Positions 7,058 through 13,622 of a stretch of DNA of 16,841 nt are shown here, one piece after another. Position numbers and translations under genes: made by a program. The DNA comes from Chloroflexota bacterium. Its GTDB lineage: Bacteria; Chloroflexota; Dehalococcoidia; Dehalococcoidales; UBA2162. The notes under the pieces were generated by a model. The model saw only the letters and a list, made by a program, of their open reading frames with translations, was not told the DNA's origin and searched no databases. The stretch is taken from the NCBI GenBank assembly GCA_016202555.1, contig JACQOL010000113.1:1-16841 (forward strand). Reading direction: 5' to 3'. Positions within the stretch are counted from its first letter, which is position 1. Every line of letters begins with the position of its first letter.

Positions 7058-7138
7058 TTGACGTGTTGCCAGCCTATAGTCCTTTATCCTTCATTGCCAC
7101 CCTGGCTGCGGGTATTTCTCTAACGGCGGTGCACTCTG

Positions 7139-7702
7139 TTGGACTCTTGGATTGGAAAAAGAACTCGGTTCCCTGAAGTCACAGGCTTTACGTTACTGGA
7201 AGTCGTTATTGTGTTGGCCTTGCTGGGTGTGATGGCGGTAGCCGCGACGCCCTCAGTGGGTGGTTTTCTAACTGCTGGTAAAAGCCGTGCTTTCGAGGCT
7301 GACAGGCGAACTCTCCAGGCTGCCGTGGATAATTGGCGGACGGATGTCGCTAATCGAGCGACGACCCCTTGGCCGACTGTCGGTGGCATCCAGGGTGCTT
7401 TGGCTGACGGCAGCAATGATGGTATTGACCGTGGGACCGAGTCGAGTGTTATTAAAATCACTTCGCTGTCTGACGCCGGTTATATTGTGCGTACGGACTC
7501 GGTTAAATCGTTCGCCTATTCCACATCACCGGCTAGTGGCACGGGGGCGACCAACTTACCGGTTGGCAGCTATGTCTGGTATGTTGATACTAAGGGTCTC
7601 GTCCAGGGACGCTATTGGGCTGACTCGGCAACTAACCCCGGCCGTATTGATGCTAGCGAGTTGGCCGTCTCCGATGGATTTGTCTCCGACACTTACCCAT
7701 AG
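7139..7702 (+). CDS. Type IV prepilin, paralog 4
   Basis: This 187-aa prepilin has a longer 16-residue leader, cleavage G16|F17-T-L-L-E with E21 at +5, and a hydrophobic helix to about residue 40. It shares T-L-Q-A-A-V-D-N-W-R-T-D, the I-K-I-x-S-L-S-D-A-G-Y region, G-S-Y-V-W-Y-V-D and a C-terminal F-V-S-D-T-Y-P with the genes at 5004 and 6428. A D-G-S-N-D-G-I-D stretch (90-97) sits where paralog 1 has its acidic loop. The start is probably TTG at 7139, with only a weak GGCGGTG (7125-7131) before it. An in-frame stop at 7121 limits any earlier start. It has its own strong promoter at 7029-7057. Confidence 0.9.
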   Translation: MDSWIGKRTRFPEVTGFTLLEVVIVLALLGVMAVAATPSVGGFLTAGKSRAFEADRRTLQAAVDNWRTDVANRATTPWPTVGGIQGALADGSNDGIDRGTESSVIKITSLSDAGYIVRTDSVKSFAYSTSPASGTGATNLPVGSYVWYVDTKGLVQGRYWADSATNPGRIDASELAVSDGFVSDTYP

Positions 7703-7714
7703 CTATCCTTATGG

Positions 7715-7720
7715 TATAAT
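7715..7720 (+). promoter_or_regulatory. Possible extended -10 element before the minor prepilin gene
   Basis: TATAAT at 7715-7720 is preceded by T-G-G, giving the extended TGnTATAAT form, which needs little -35 contact. No good -35 hexamer was seen (TTACCC at 7693-7698 is weak). Transcription would start near 7727, only about 8 nt before the ATG at 7735. Confidence 0.35.
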
Positions 7721-7734
7721 GTAGCGACGGCAAT

Positions 7735-8151
7735 ATGGCGATGACGACAGCGAATGACGCTCACCGATGGTTTAGCCAGAGCCGAGGATTCACACTCCTC
7801 GAAGTTGTCGTCGTGCTGGCAGTCGCCTCTGTATTAGTCCCGGCCGTGTTCACGGCTATCTCAGCGACTGCCGAAGTGACCGATCATTCTTATGACCGTT
7901 CCATTCTCTTTGAGCTGGCTCAAAGCCAGTTTGAAGATGTGCAGCGACAAGCCTTTCAAACCAGCCCGGCGAGCTATTCTTTGCTTTCTATGCCTGCCGG
8001 CTACTCTGTTGTGGTTACGACAACACCTGCTGTTACCTATACTTATCCACCGCCAAGCTCGACGAACACCGCGGAAACGGTGCAAAATGTTACGGTTAAT
8101 GTGACCGGCGTCAGCGGGAATTTTACCCTCAGCGGATATAAGGTGCGTTAG
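7735..8151 (+). CDS. Minor prepilin, PilV/GspI-like
   Basis: This 138-aa prepilin has an 18-residue leader, cleavage G18|F19-T-L-L-E with E23 at +5, and a helix of mostly Val/Ala/Leu to about residue 45. A short Thr/Ser-rich beta domain follows. Size and position just before a PilW/GspJ-like and a PilX/GspK-like gene suggest the minor-pilin tip complex order I-J-K. The specific PilV/GspI equivalence is inferred from this order rather than from sequence identity. ATG at 7735 and 7741 are both in frame, and neither has a good ribosome site. The next gene begins 1 nt after the stop. Confidence 0.82.
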   Translation: MAMTTANDAHRWFSQSRGFTLLEVVVVLAVASVLVPAVFTAISATAEVTDHSYDRSILFELAQSQFEDVQRQAFQTSPASYSLLSMPAGYSVVVTTTPAVTYTYPPPSSTNTAETVQNVTVNVTGVSGNFTLSGYKVR

Positions 8152-8152
8152 T

Positions 8153-10129
8153 ATGCAGCGCGGACAGCGGGGGATGACCCTTATTGAGATTGTGATTGCC
8201 AGCGCCATTGTTGCCTTACTCTTGCCTGCATTACTCGGTGGGGTGTGGTTGATGGTGAAGGTGGTCGCCACGCGCGGTGGCCAACTGGCCGTCGAGAACC
8301 GGCAGCAATTAGCCCGCTATTGGATTACCCGGGACGCTAACTCGGCAGACAATTTCACTGCTGGTTCGGGGATAACCTATGGGATATTTTCCTGGAGCGA
8401 CTACACCGGGGCTAGCCCGGCCGTAATCACCCTTACCCGGACTTCTCAAGCCGATTTTGAAGCCCCCGGCACCGTGCGGGTTAACCTGGATACCTCAACC
8501 ATCCCCGGTGATATGTTCCTTATCAAGGGCACAACGCCGGCGGCATCGTTCACCACTAATGTTGGCCCCCCGGCGGCACTTGGTGCTGGAGGGCATGCCA
8601 TCCGTCGTCCCAATGGCACCTTTCTGGTCATCAGGGGTGGTGGCACTACCACCACTTACATCTATGACCCGGTGGCAAATAGCTTTAGCACCGGGCCCTC
8701 CTTGACCGGCAGTGCCGGCGCCGGCAGCAACTCTTTCCAGCGCCCTGACGGTAAGTTCATTATTATTCGGGCCGGTGGCAGCAGCTCCACGGTCATTTAT
8801 GACCCGGTGGCGAATACGATGACCGGCGGACCAAGTATGACGGCCTCTGCTGGTGCCGGTTCTTTCACTATCGTCAAATCGTCCGGCGTCTTCCTCATCT
8901 TACTTGGCAGCAACTCTACCGGCACCCAGATTTATACCGCATCATCGAATTCCTTCGCTGCTGGACCAACCACCTCAGCGAGAAATGATAATGGCGCCCA
9001 CGCTATTGAGCGCCCCGACGGTAAGTTCCTGGTCTACCGGGGAAACGCCCAGACTACCACTTATATATACGACCCTGTCGCCAATAGCTTTGCCGCTGGT
9101 CCCTCCTCGGGCACGGCAGTTGGCGCTGGAGGCCATTCCTTGCAGCGCCCCGACGGTAAGTTTCTGACCATCGTCGGCAACAATGTCAACAACACCGTTA
9201 TTTACGACCCGGTAGCTAACTCCTTCATTGCCGGACCGGCGGTTGCCTCCGGCGCCCAGGTGAACGCGGGCGCCCATTCCTTTGAGCGCGCCGACGGCAA
9301 ATGGCTTATTATTAAAGCCGACGCCGCCACCAACACCGCTATTTATGACCCGGTGAACAACACTATGGCTGCCGGCCCCGCTACCATCAGTAATATCGCC
9401 GTCGGCACAACCACGATTCACCGTCCCAACGGCACTTACCTGGTCATTGGCGCCACGGGAGCCGCCGCCGGCTCTGCCTACAATGCCGGGTTCTACATCT
9501 CAGGTCAATATAACTCGGAGGACTTCCATCCCGCCAGTATCGATTACTGGACGACTATTGAATGGGACAAGACGGCGGACCAGGTTATAGTCGTCAAGGT
9601 CCGTACCGCAGCTACCCAGGTAGCTTTGCAGACCGCCACCTTCCGCATCATCAGTAGCAGCGGAGATTCCATTGGCGCCGGGGCCGGTGAGGTGTGGTTG
9701 GAAGTCCAGATTGAATACTCCCGGGCAATGCCCAGTTATCCTGATGCCCTGACCGAGGTCTGGCCCACCAGCGGTCAGACCTTCTATATCCGCTCGTTCT
9801 CTCAGCCGGACATCCAGGAGCTCCGCCTTAATTATAATACCATTCCCCTGTTAGTCCCCTACCAGGTGCGCTACTACTACGACTCAATCTCGCAGGCAGT
9901 GCTGCGAGAGGAGAAGCGGAGTTCGGTAATCGTTTCGGTCACCCAGGTCGCCGCCGATATTCTGATTCAAGGGGATGTCAGCTTTAGCTATGACTCAGCC
10001 CAGAAGAAGATAACCATCATTATCACCCCGACCGTTCAGGAGGCACCGGCAATCGGGGATATCAGTCGTACGGCGACACTGGTGATTTTTCTCCGTACCG
10101 CAGCCCAACCGGTGGTGCCGGCGCCATGA
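8153..10129 (+). CDS. Composite minor pilin (PilW/GspJ-like) with inserted beta-propeller and jelly-roll-like domain
   Basis: This 658-aa protein is over twice the usual minor-pilin size. The N-terminus is a prepilin: G7|M8-T-L-I-E with E12 at +5 and a hydrophobic helix to about 38. Met replaces Phe at +1. A pilin-type stalk and first strands follow (40-95). Residues about 143-446 hold seven repeats of about 45 residues (core R-P-D-G-K-F-L and I-Y-D-P-V-A-N-S-F-x-x-G-P), fitting a kelch-like seven-bladed propeller. Residues about 447-562 resemble a jelly-roll/discoidin-like module. The C-terminus (566-650, with R-Y-Y-Y-D-S and L-x-R-E-E) resumes PilW/GspJ-like sequence. Processing by PilD and a tip location are inferred. 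AAGGTG precedes the ATG by 7 nt, and the next gene overlaps by 4 bp. Confidence 0.85.
   Translation: MQRGQRGMTLIEIVIASAIVALLLPALLGGVWLMVKVVATRGGQLAVENRQQLARYWITRDANSADNFTAGSGITYGIFSWSDYTGASPAVITLTRTSQADFEAPGTVRVNLDTSTIPGDMFLIKGTTPAASFTTNVGPPAALGAGGHAIRRPNGTFLVIRGGGTTTTYIYDPVANSFSTGPSLTGSAGAGSNSFQRPDGKFIIIRAGGSSSTVIYDPVANTMTGGPSMTASAGAGSFTIVKSSGVFLILLGSNSTGTQIYTASSNSFAAGPTTSARNDNGAHAIERPDGKFLVYRGNAQTTTYIYDPVANSFAAGPSSGTAVGAGGHSLQRPDGKFLTIVGNNVNNTVIYDPVANSFIAGPAVASGAQVNAGAHSFERADGKWLIIKADAATNTAIYDPVNNTMAAGPATISNIAVGTTTIHRPNGTYLVIGATGAAAGSAYNAGFYISGQYNSEDFHPASIDYWTTIEWDKTADQVIVVKVRTAATQVALQTATFRIISSSGDSIGAGAGEVWLEVQIEYSRAMPSYPDALTEVWPTSGQTFYIRSFSQPDIQELRLNYNTIPLLVPYQVRYYYDSISQAVLREEKRSSVIVSVTQVAADILIQGDVSFSYDSAQKKITIIITPTVQEAPAIGDISRTATLVIFLRTAAQPVVPAP
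8579..9490 (+). repeat. Seven kelch-like protein repeats inside the composite pilin
   Basis: Blades by residue: 144-188, 189-232, 233-277, 278-322, 323-369, 370-413 and 414-450. Blades 1, 2, 4, 5 and 6 carry I-Y-D-P-V-x-N. Blade 3 has I-Y-T-A-S-S-N and blade 7 is the most divergent. The repeats are clear at protein level and only partly conserved as DNA, which indicates old duplication rather than recent slippage. Confidence 0.85.
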
Positions 10130-11136
10130 GACGGCTCTGGCGACCCGGAATTGCAGGGTTACACTCCGCCTTTTCCCGCCTTAAGGGGCAGGATGGTCAA
10201 GCTGCTATCGTTGTCTTGTTGCTCTTCGTTATTGTTGCCACCTTTGTCCTTGCTCCCTTCCTTAGCCAGATTGCCACTTCGGTGCGGAAAGTTAAAAATG
10301 AGATGGAGCAACGATTTGCCGTCATTGCTGCTGAGGCGGCTATCGGGCGCACCAGGGGCGATTTGATAGGCGGGGCGGATGGCGTCTCCACCAACTACAC
10401 CACAATACGCCCCGGTTTCCCGGCGACGGTCTATACTATCACCACGGTCTATACCCCGCCGACGGTTACGGTGAACGACTATACGCCGATAGTCACCCTG
10501 AGTAATCCCCTGACCAACCAGGAGAATCCTGCCGAGCAGCCAGCCTATATCGACCCGGGACTGGCACATCCTCAACTCCTTAGCGTCCCTAATAATACCG
10601 GATATTTGTTGCGGCTTTATAATGTTAAACGCGGAGAGATTGCGGTCAATTGGTACTATAGTCCTCCGGGTAACACCCAACTTGGTCTGTGGGCCGGTAT
10701 GCCCCGGAATGCCAGCACCGGGGCTCCCTATGTGCCCGGTCAGATTAGTTCTTTCCCGACTGATACTGCCATTGATACTAATACTTCTAACAGACCCAAC
10801 CAGCTTGGTCCGGTTACGGTCGACCCGACTACCGACGGCAGCGGCGGGGTGTACACTATCGTCTTCTATAACCCTTCCAGCACCAAGACGACAGCCGCTT
10901 TCAGCCCCACCGGCGGCACGAGCAATACCTGGGTTTATGCTACCGCCTACCGGGATTATGTAGTTACTGCCACGGTAGGCTCGGTTCAGGTTGTTGTTCA
11001 ATTCCGGCAGGTGCCCGGCTACTCCGAGCCGCCAGCAGCAACAGGCGGGCCGCCCGCTTATACCTACATTTGGGGAATCGGTAATATCAGTTTTATCCTC
11101 AATAATATCTACTCATACACCTGGCTATCCCCGTAG
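10126..11136 (+). CDS. PilX/GspK-like pilus-associated membrane protein
   Basis: This 336-aa protein has a 25-residue basic N-terminus, a G-Q-D-G-Q-A segment (21-26), one hydrophobic helix (about 26-47) and a polar helix ending in A-A-E-A-A-I (68-73). That arrangement is typical of PilX N-terminal proteins, where A-A-E-A-G is common. The rest is a Thr/Pro/Tyr-rich beta domain. It lacks the G|F-T-L-x-E prepilin site, including Glu +5, a deviation also known in GspK-type pseudopilins, so processing by PilD is uncertain. Its ATG overlaps the stop of the composite pilin by 4 bp (ATGA), indicating coupled expression and a likely joint role at the filament tip. The C-terminal domain was not recognised. 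Confidence 0.72.
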   Translation: MRRLWRPGIAGLHSAFSRLKGQDGQAAIVVLLLFVIVATFVLAPFLSQIATSVRKVKNEMEQRFAVIAAEAAIGRTRGDLIGGADGVSTNYTTIRPGFPATVYTITTVYTPPTVTVNDYTPIVTLSNPLTNQENPAEQPAYIDPGLAHPQLLSVPNNTGYLLRLYNVKRGEIAVNWYYSPPGNTQLGLWAGMPRNASTGAPYVPGQISSFPTDTAIDTNTSNRPNQLGPVTVDPTTDGSGGVYTIVFYNPSSTKTTAAFSPTGGTSNTWVYATAYRDYVVTATVGSVQVVVQFRQVPGYSEPPAATGGPPAYTYIWGIGNISFILNNIYSYTWLSP

Positions 11137-11203
11137 CGAGATGTCAGACAGAGATAGGTGGTTTATTAACCTTACCCCTTTAATTTCCCTCTTCTTGAGA
11201 AGG

Positions 11204-11294
11204 AGAATGGGAAGGAAAGTAAGAAGGGCTAATGCCCCTCTTAAACACCATCAAATAATGGAGGGAGAGTTAAAGAGAGGCGAGGCCTCTCTTA
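11204..11294 (+). repeat. Two tandem hairpin repeats
   Basis: Units at 11204-11243 and 11255-11294 each comprise a purine-rich arm followed by a stem-loop. Unit 1 has AAGAAGGGC/GCCCCTCTT around TAAT with one mismatch. Unit 2 has AAGAGAGGC/GCCTCTCTT around GAG with a perfect 9-bp stem (11273-11281 and 11285-11293). The second unit continues as a longer imperfect palindrome to about 11315. They may end transcription of the pilin cassette, although no T-run follows. Confidence 0.6.
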
Positions 11295-11305
11295 TAAAAG
11301 TAATT

Positions 11306-11483
11306 CCCCCTTCCCTTAACAAGAGCTTTGTATTAAAAGTGAGTTTCTCCGTGTCACCCTGAGCGTAGCGAAGGGTCTCAGGGCGGTGGGGATTATTGGT
11401 TCAACACTAGCTACACACCTAGATTCTTTGTCGCTTCGCTCCTCGGAATGACATTTGCTGAAAGACCTAGCTAGGGAAGGGGG
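11306..11483. repeat. 10-bp inverted repeat flanking MITE-like copy 2
   Basis: CCCCCTTCCC (11306-11315) and GGGAAGGGGG (11474-11483) are exact reverse complements and enclose the 145-bp element with 8 and 5 bp to spare. This could be an older palindrome into which the element inserted, or chance in a purine/pyrimidine-biased stretch. Confidence 0.45.
11324..11468 (-). mobile_element. MITE-like palindromic repeat element, copy 2 (inverted)
   Basis: This 145-bp element is the inverted counterpart of 4836-4980. Read on the minus strand it begins AGGTCTTTCAGC and ends AATACAAAGCT. The shared core CCTGAGACCCTTCGCT and the nested TGTCA ends are present (11352 and 11453). Most differences in the conserved half are transitions. 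There is no coding capacity and no evident target duplication. Confidence 0.75.
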
Positions 11484-11521
11484 CCAGGGGGATGGGTTAC
11501 TGAACGAACTACAGCACTAAC

Positions 11522-11551
11522 TTTACTAATCGTAATGTCAGGCGTTATAAT
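11522..11551 (+). promoter_or_regulatory. Promoter for the NAD kinase gene
   Basis: TTTACT (11522-11527) and a perfect TATAAT (11546-11551) are spaced by 18 bp. The predicted start site, near 11558, lies almost on the ATG at 11561. The mRNA would be leaderless or nearly so, which agrees with the lack of a ribosome site. Confidence 0.5.
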
Positions 11552-11560
11552 TATTTTGCT

Positions 11561-12406
11561 ATGGTGATGAAAAGAGTCGGTATTCTTTACCACCCGATGA
11601 ACGAGGCGGCTTGTCGTTTGGCGGAGAAGCTGGAACGGGTTTTAGTCGCCAGGAAACTTTCAGTCTGGCGATGCTCTGCCTGGGAAGGAGAGAGGGCCAG
11701 GGCTCAGATAAAGGGTACCGATTTAATGCTTAGTGTCGGTGGTGATGGCACTATTCTGCGTACCGCTCAAGCCGTCGTTCCTGAGCCAATCCCGATTACC
11801 GGTATCAACCTGGGAAAATTGGGCTTTATGACCGAGCTTAGTGTTGCTGAAGCCGAGGCTAAGCTATCGGCTTTATTGGCTGGGGAGGGCTGGATTGACG
11901 AACGGTCGCTGCTTGAAGCCGAGCTTTCCCCTGCAGAGGAGGGGAATGAGCCACCGGCGATGTTCTATGCCCTGAATGATGTGGTGGTGGCACGGGGAGC
12001 AGTAGCTCGTTTAATCTCTCTGGAGGTCAGCATTGATGGTGAGCTATTTACCACCTATAAAGCGGATGGGGTGATTGTGGCGACAGCTACGGGTAGCACT
12101 GCTTATGCCCTGGCCGCAGGTGGCCCTATTCTTCATCCACACTCCCAGGAATCCCTGCTTTTACCAATTTTACCCCATCTTAGTTTGGCTTATCCGATGG
12201 TATTGCCATCTACCAGCATCGTCAAGTTGCTCCTTAGCACCATGCATACGGCAACACTGAGTATTGATGGTCATATTAACCGGCCGGTGTCAGACGGTGC
12301 CACTATCACGGTAAAGCATAGCTCTCATACCATCCGTTTTTTGAGAGTTCACCCGGCAGTCTCTTTTTATAGCTCTTTAGAACAAAGATTGAAAGGAAAG
12401 CAGTGA
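11561..12406 (+). CDS. nadK: NAD kinase
   Basis: This 281-aa cytosolic enzyme phosphorylates NAD+ to NADP+ using ATP or polyphosphate. The family signatures are all present: G-G-D-G-T (60-64), N-L-G-K-L-G-F (83-89), the N-D pair (139-140) and the A-T-A-T-G-S-T-A-Y-A-L-A-A-G-G-P block (174-189). Length is typical. ATG codons at 11561 and 11567 are in frame. The second would give the usual M-K-R-V-G-I-L-Y start, but neither has a ribosome site. A promoter ending at 11551 suggests near-leaderless translation. The acetyltransferase gene starts 1 nt after the stop, so the two are probably cotranscribed. Confidence 0.96.
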   Translation: MVMKRVGILYHPMNEAACRLAEKLERVLVARKLSVWRCSAWEGERARAQIKGTDLMLSVGGDGTILRTAQAVVPEPIPITGINLGKLGFMTELSVAEAEAKLSALLAGEGWIDERSLLEAELSPAEEGNEPPAMFYALNDVVVARGAVARLISLEVSIDGELFTTYKADGVIVATATGSTAYALAAGGPILHPHSQESLLLPILPHLSLAYPMVLPSTSIVKLLLSTMHTATLSIDGHINRPVSDGATITVKHSSHTIRFLRVHPAVSFYSSLEQRLKGKQ

Positions 12407-12407
12407 T

Positions 12408-12875
12408 TTGAATACAATAGAAAAAGCCAAAATCAGTGATGCCGTCCAGATGCATCAGTTAATCAATTACTTTGCTGAGAAAGGTGAGATGTTAGCCCGC
12501 CCCTTGAGCGAGATATATGAGAACATCAGGGACTATTTCGTCGCTCGAGAGGGCGAGCGAGTGGTTGCCTGTGCCGCCCTGCATGTTAACTGGTCAGACC
12601 TGGCTGAGGTAAAGTCGGTGGCGGTAGCTGAGGATTACCAGCGGCGGGGAATTGGCGACCAACTGGTAGCAGCCTGTCTTAAAGAAGCTAAAGAGCTTGG
12701 TATCTCCAGTGTCTTTTGTTTTAGCTATAAGCCGGCCTTCTTTGAGAGATTCGGCTTTTCCCAGATAGATAAAATGGAACTACCACGTAAGGTCTGGACT
12801 GAGTGTTATCGCTGTCCTAAGTTCCCCAATTGCGATGAGATTGCCCTTATTAACCAATTAGTAATATCCTCTTAA
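12408..12875 (+). CDS. ArgA-like GNAT N-acetyltransferase (short-form N-acetylglutamate synthase type)
   Basis: This 155-aa GNAT-fold enzyme has the acetyl-CoA binding motif Q-R-R-G-I-G (78-83) after V-A-V-A-E-D-Y. The K-P-A-F-F-E-R-F-G-F segment (108-117) and the C-terminal L-P-x-K-V-W-T-E-C-x-x-C-P-K-F-P-N-C-D-E (125-144) match the short, kinase-less N-acetylglutamate synthase group (COG1246), which acetylates glutamate for arginine synthesis. The Cys residues C133, C136 and C142 are characteristic of the group. The substrate is inferred, and no arg genes are nearby. It starts with TTG at 12408, supported by AAAGGA in the end of nadK. A later ATG would remove the first beta strand. Confidence 0.85.
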   Translation: MNTIEKAKISDAVQMHQLINYFAEKGEMLARPLSEIYENIRDYFVAREGERVVACAALHVNWSDLAEVKSVAVAEDYQRRGIGDQLVAACLKEAKELGISSVFCFSYKPAFFERFGFSQIDKMELPRKVWTECYRCPKFPNCDEIALINQLVISS

Positions 12876-12906
12876 TGATAGGGGTTCATTTAGCGAAGGA
12901 GGCAGA

Positions 12907-13599
12907 GTGTTTAATCCGGTATATCTTGGCGTAATAATGCTTGGGCTCTTACACGGCCTGGAGCCGGGGCACGGTTGGCCGGTTGCCGTGCTCTATTCGA
13001 TGCAAAAAAGAACCCCCGTTTTTAGTGCGGCGGTTAGTTCAAGCATAATTGGTATGGGGCATCTCATATCGTCAATAGCTGTTGTTGTCGCTTATGTTTT
13101 ACTCCGAACTTGGCTGGATTTTGAAGCGCCGTGGATAAAGTACCTGGCAGCGGGTGTCCTATTAGTACTTGCCTTTAAGCTCTTCAGAGAAAAGACCGAC
13201 GAAATGGAAAAGCAGCACGGTCATATTCATGAAAATCAACCAAATATTGAGCATGAGCATGACCATGAGCATCCTGACCAGGGTTGGCATCTCCACTGGC
13301 ATAAGCACACTACGGATATTGCCTTAAGCCTGTGGGGGCTAGCTTCATTTGCCTTTATTCTCGGTTTTGCCCATGAGGAAGAGTTTGCCTTACTGGCTTT
13401 GGTTGCCGGGGGAGCTAATGCCTGGGTGCTGATGCTTTCTTATGGCCTAGCGGTTTTGCTGGGGCTTGTTGCGGTCACTCTGGCCGGTGTCAAAATCTAT
13501 AAGATACTGCAGCCTAAGCTGGCCCGGTATGAAAAGTATGTTCCTAAAATAAGCGCTGTCATTCTGGTAGTGCTGGTTATTATTATCGTCTTCTGGTAA
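12907..13599 (+). CDS. NicO/RcnA-like nickel-cobalt transport family membrane protein with His-rich loop
   Basis: This 230-aa polytopic protein has about six membrane segments. H-G-L-E-P-G-H-G-W-P (16-25) matches the metal-site motif of RcnA/NicO permeases (H-x-x-E-P-G-H). A second G-H-L-I-S-S (51-56) and G-F-A-H-E-E-E-F (153-160) add conserved His/Glu in membrane segments. The loop 104-134 contains about a dozen His plus acidic residues, as in RcnA-type exporters that bind Ni2+ or Co2+. Export is more likely than uptake given the loop, but the metal and direction are inferred. The start is GTG at 12907, set by AAGGAGG at 12896-12902. No metal regulator gene is adjacent. Confidence 0.78.
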   Translation: MFNPVYLGVIMLGLLHGLEPGHGWPVAVLYSMQKRTPVFSAAVSSSIIGMGHLISSIAVVVAYVLLRTWLDFEAPWIKYLAAGVLLVLAFKLFREKTDEMEKQHGHIHENQPNIEHEHDHEHPDQGWHLHWHKHTTDIALSLWGLASFAFILGFAHEEEFALLALVAGGANAWVLMLSYGLAVLLGLVAVTLAGVKIYKILQPKLARYEKYVPKISAVILVVLVIIIVFW

Positions 13600-13622
13600 A
13601 AATTTGGCTTGTGGAGATTATT

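Larger units (their letters stand above)
11137..11560. other. Repeat-rich intergenic spacer after the pilin cassette
   Basis: A 424-bp stretch with no supported gene. It holds two similar hairpins at 11204-11294, a 10-bp inverted repeat flanking a MITE-like element (11306-11315 and 11474-11483), the element itself at 11324-11468, and the promoter of the NAD kinase gene at its right end. A 123-aa open frame crossing the left part has low-complexity composition and is not considered coding. Confidence 0.7.

Noticed and set aside
8579..9490. CRISPR-like or tandem DNA repeat
   Set aside because: The repeats are in-frame protein repeats of about 45 codons with diverged DNA. There are no constant repeats with unique spacers.
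10159..11001. 280-aa minus-strand open frame
   Set aside because: It is the antisense shadow of the PilX-like gene, rich in Gly/Arg/Ile from reverse reading of Thr/Pro codons. It has no domain or ribosome site.
10991..11362. 123-aa open frame running out of the last pilus gene into the spacer
   Set aside because: It overlaps the real gene in another frame and then crosses hairpin repeats and the start of a repeat element. The composition is low-complexity, with no ribosome site.
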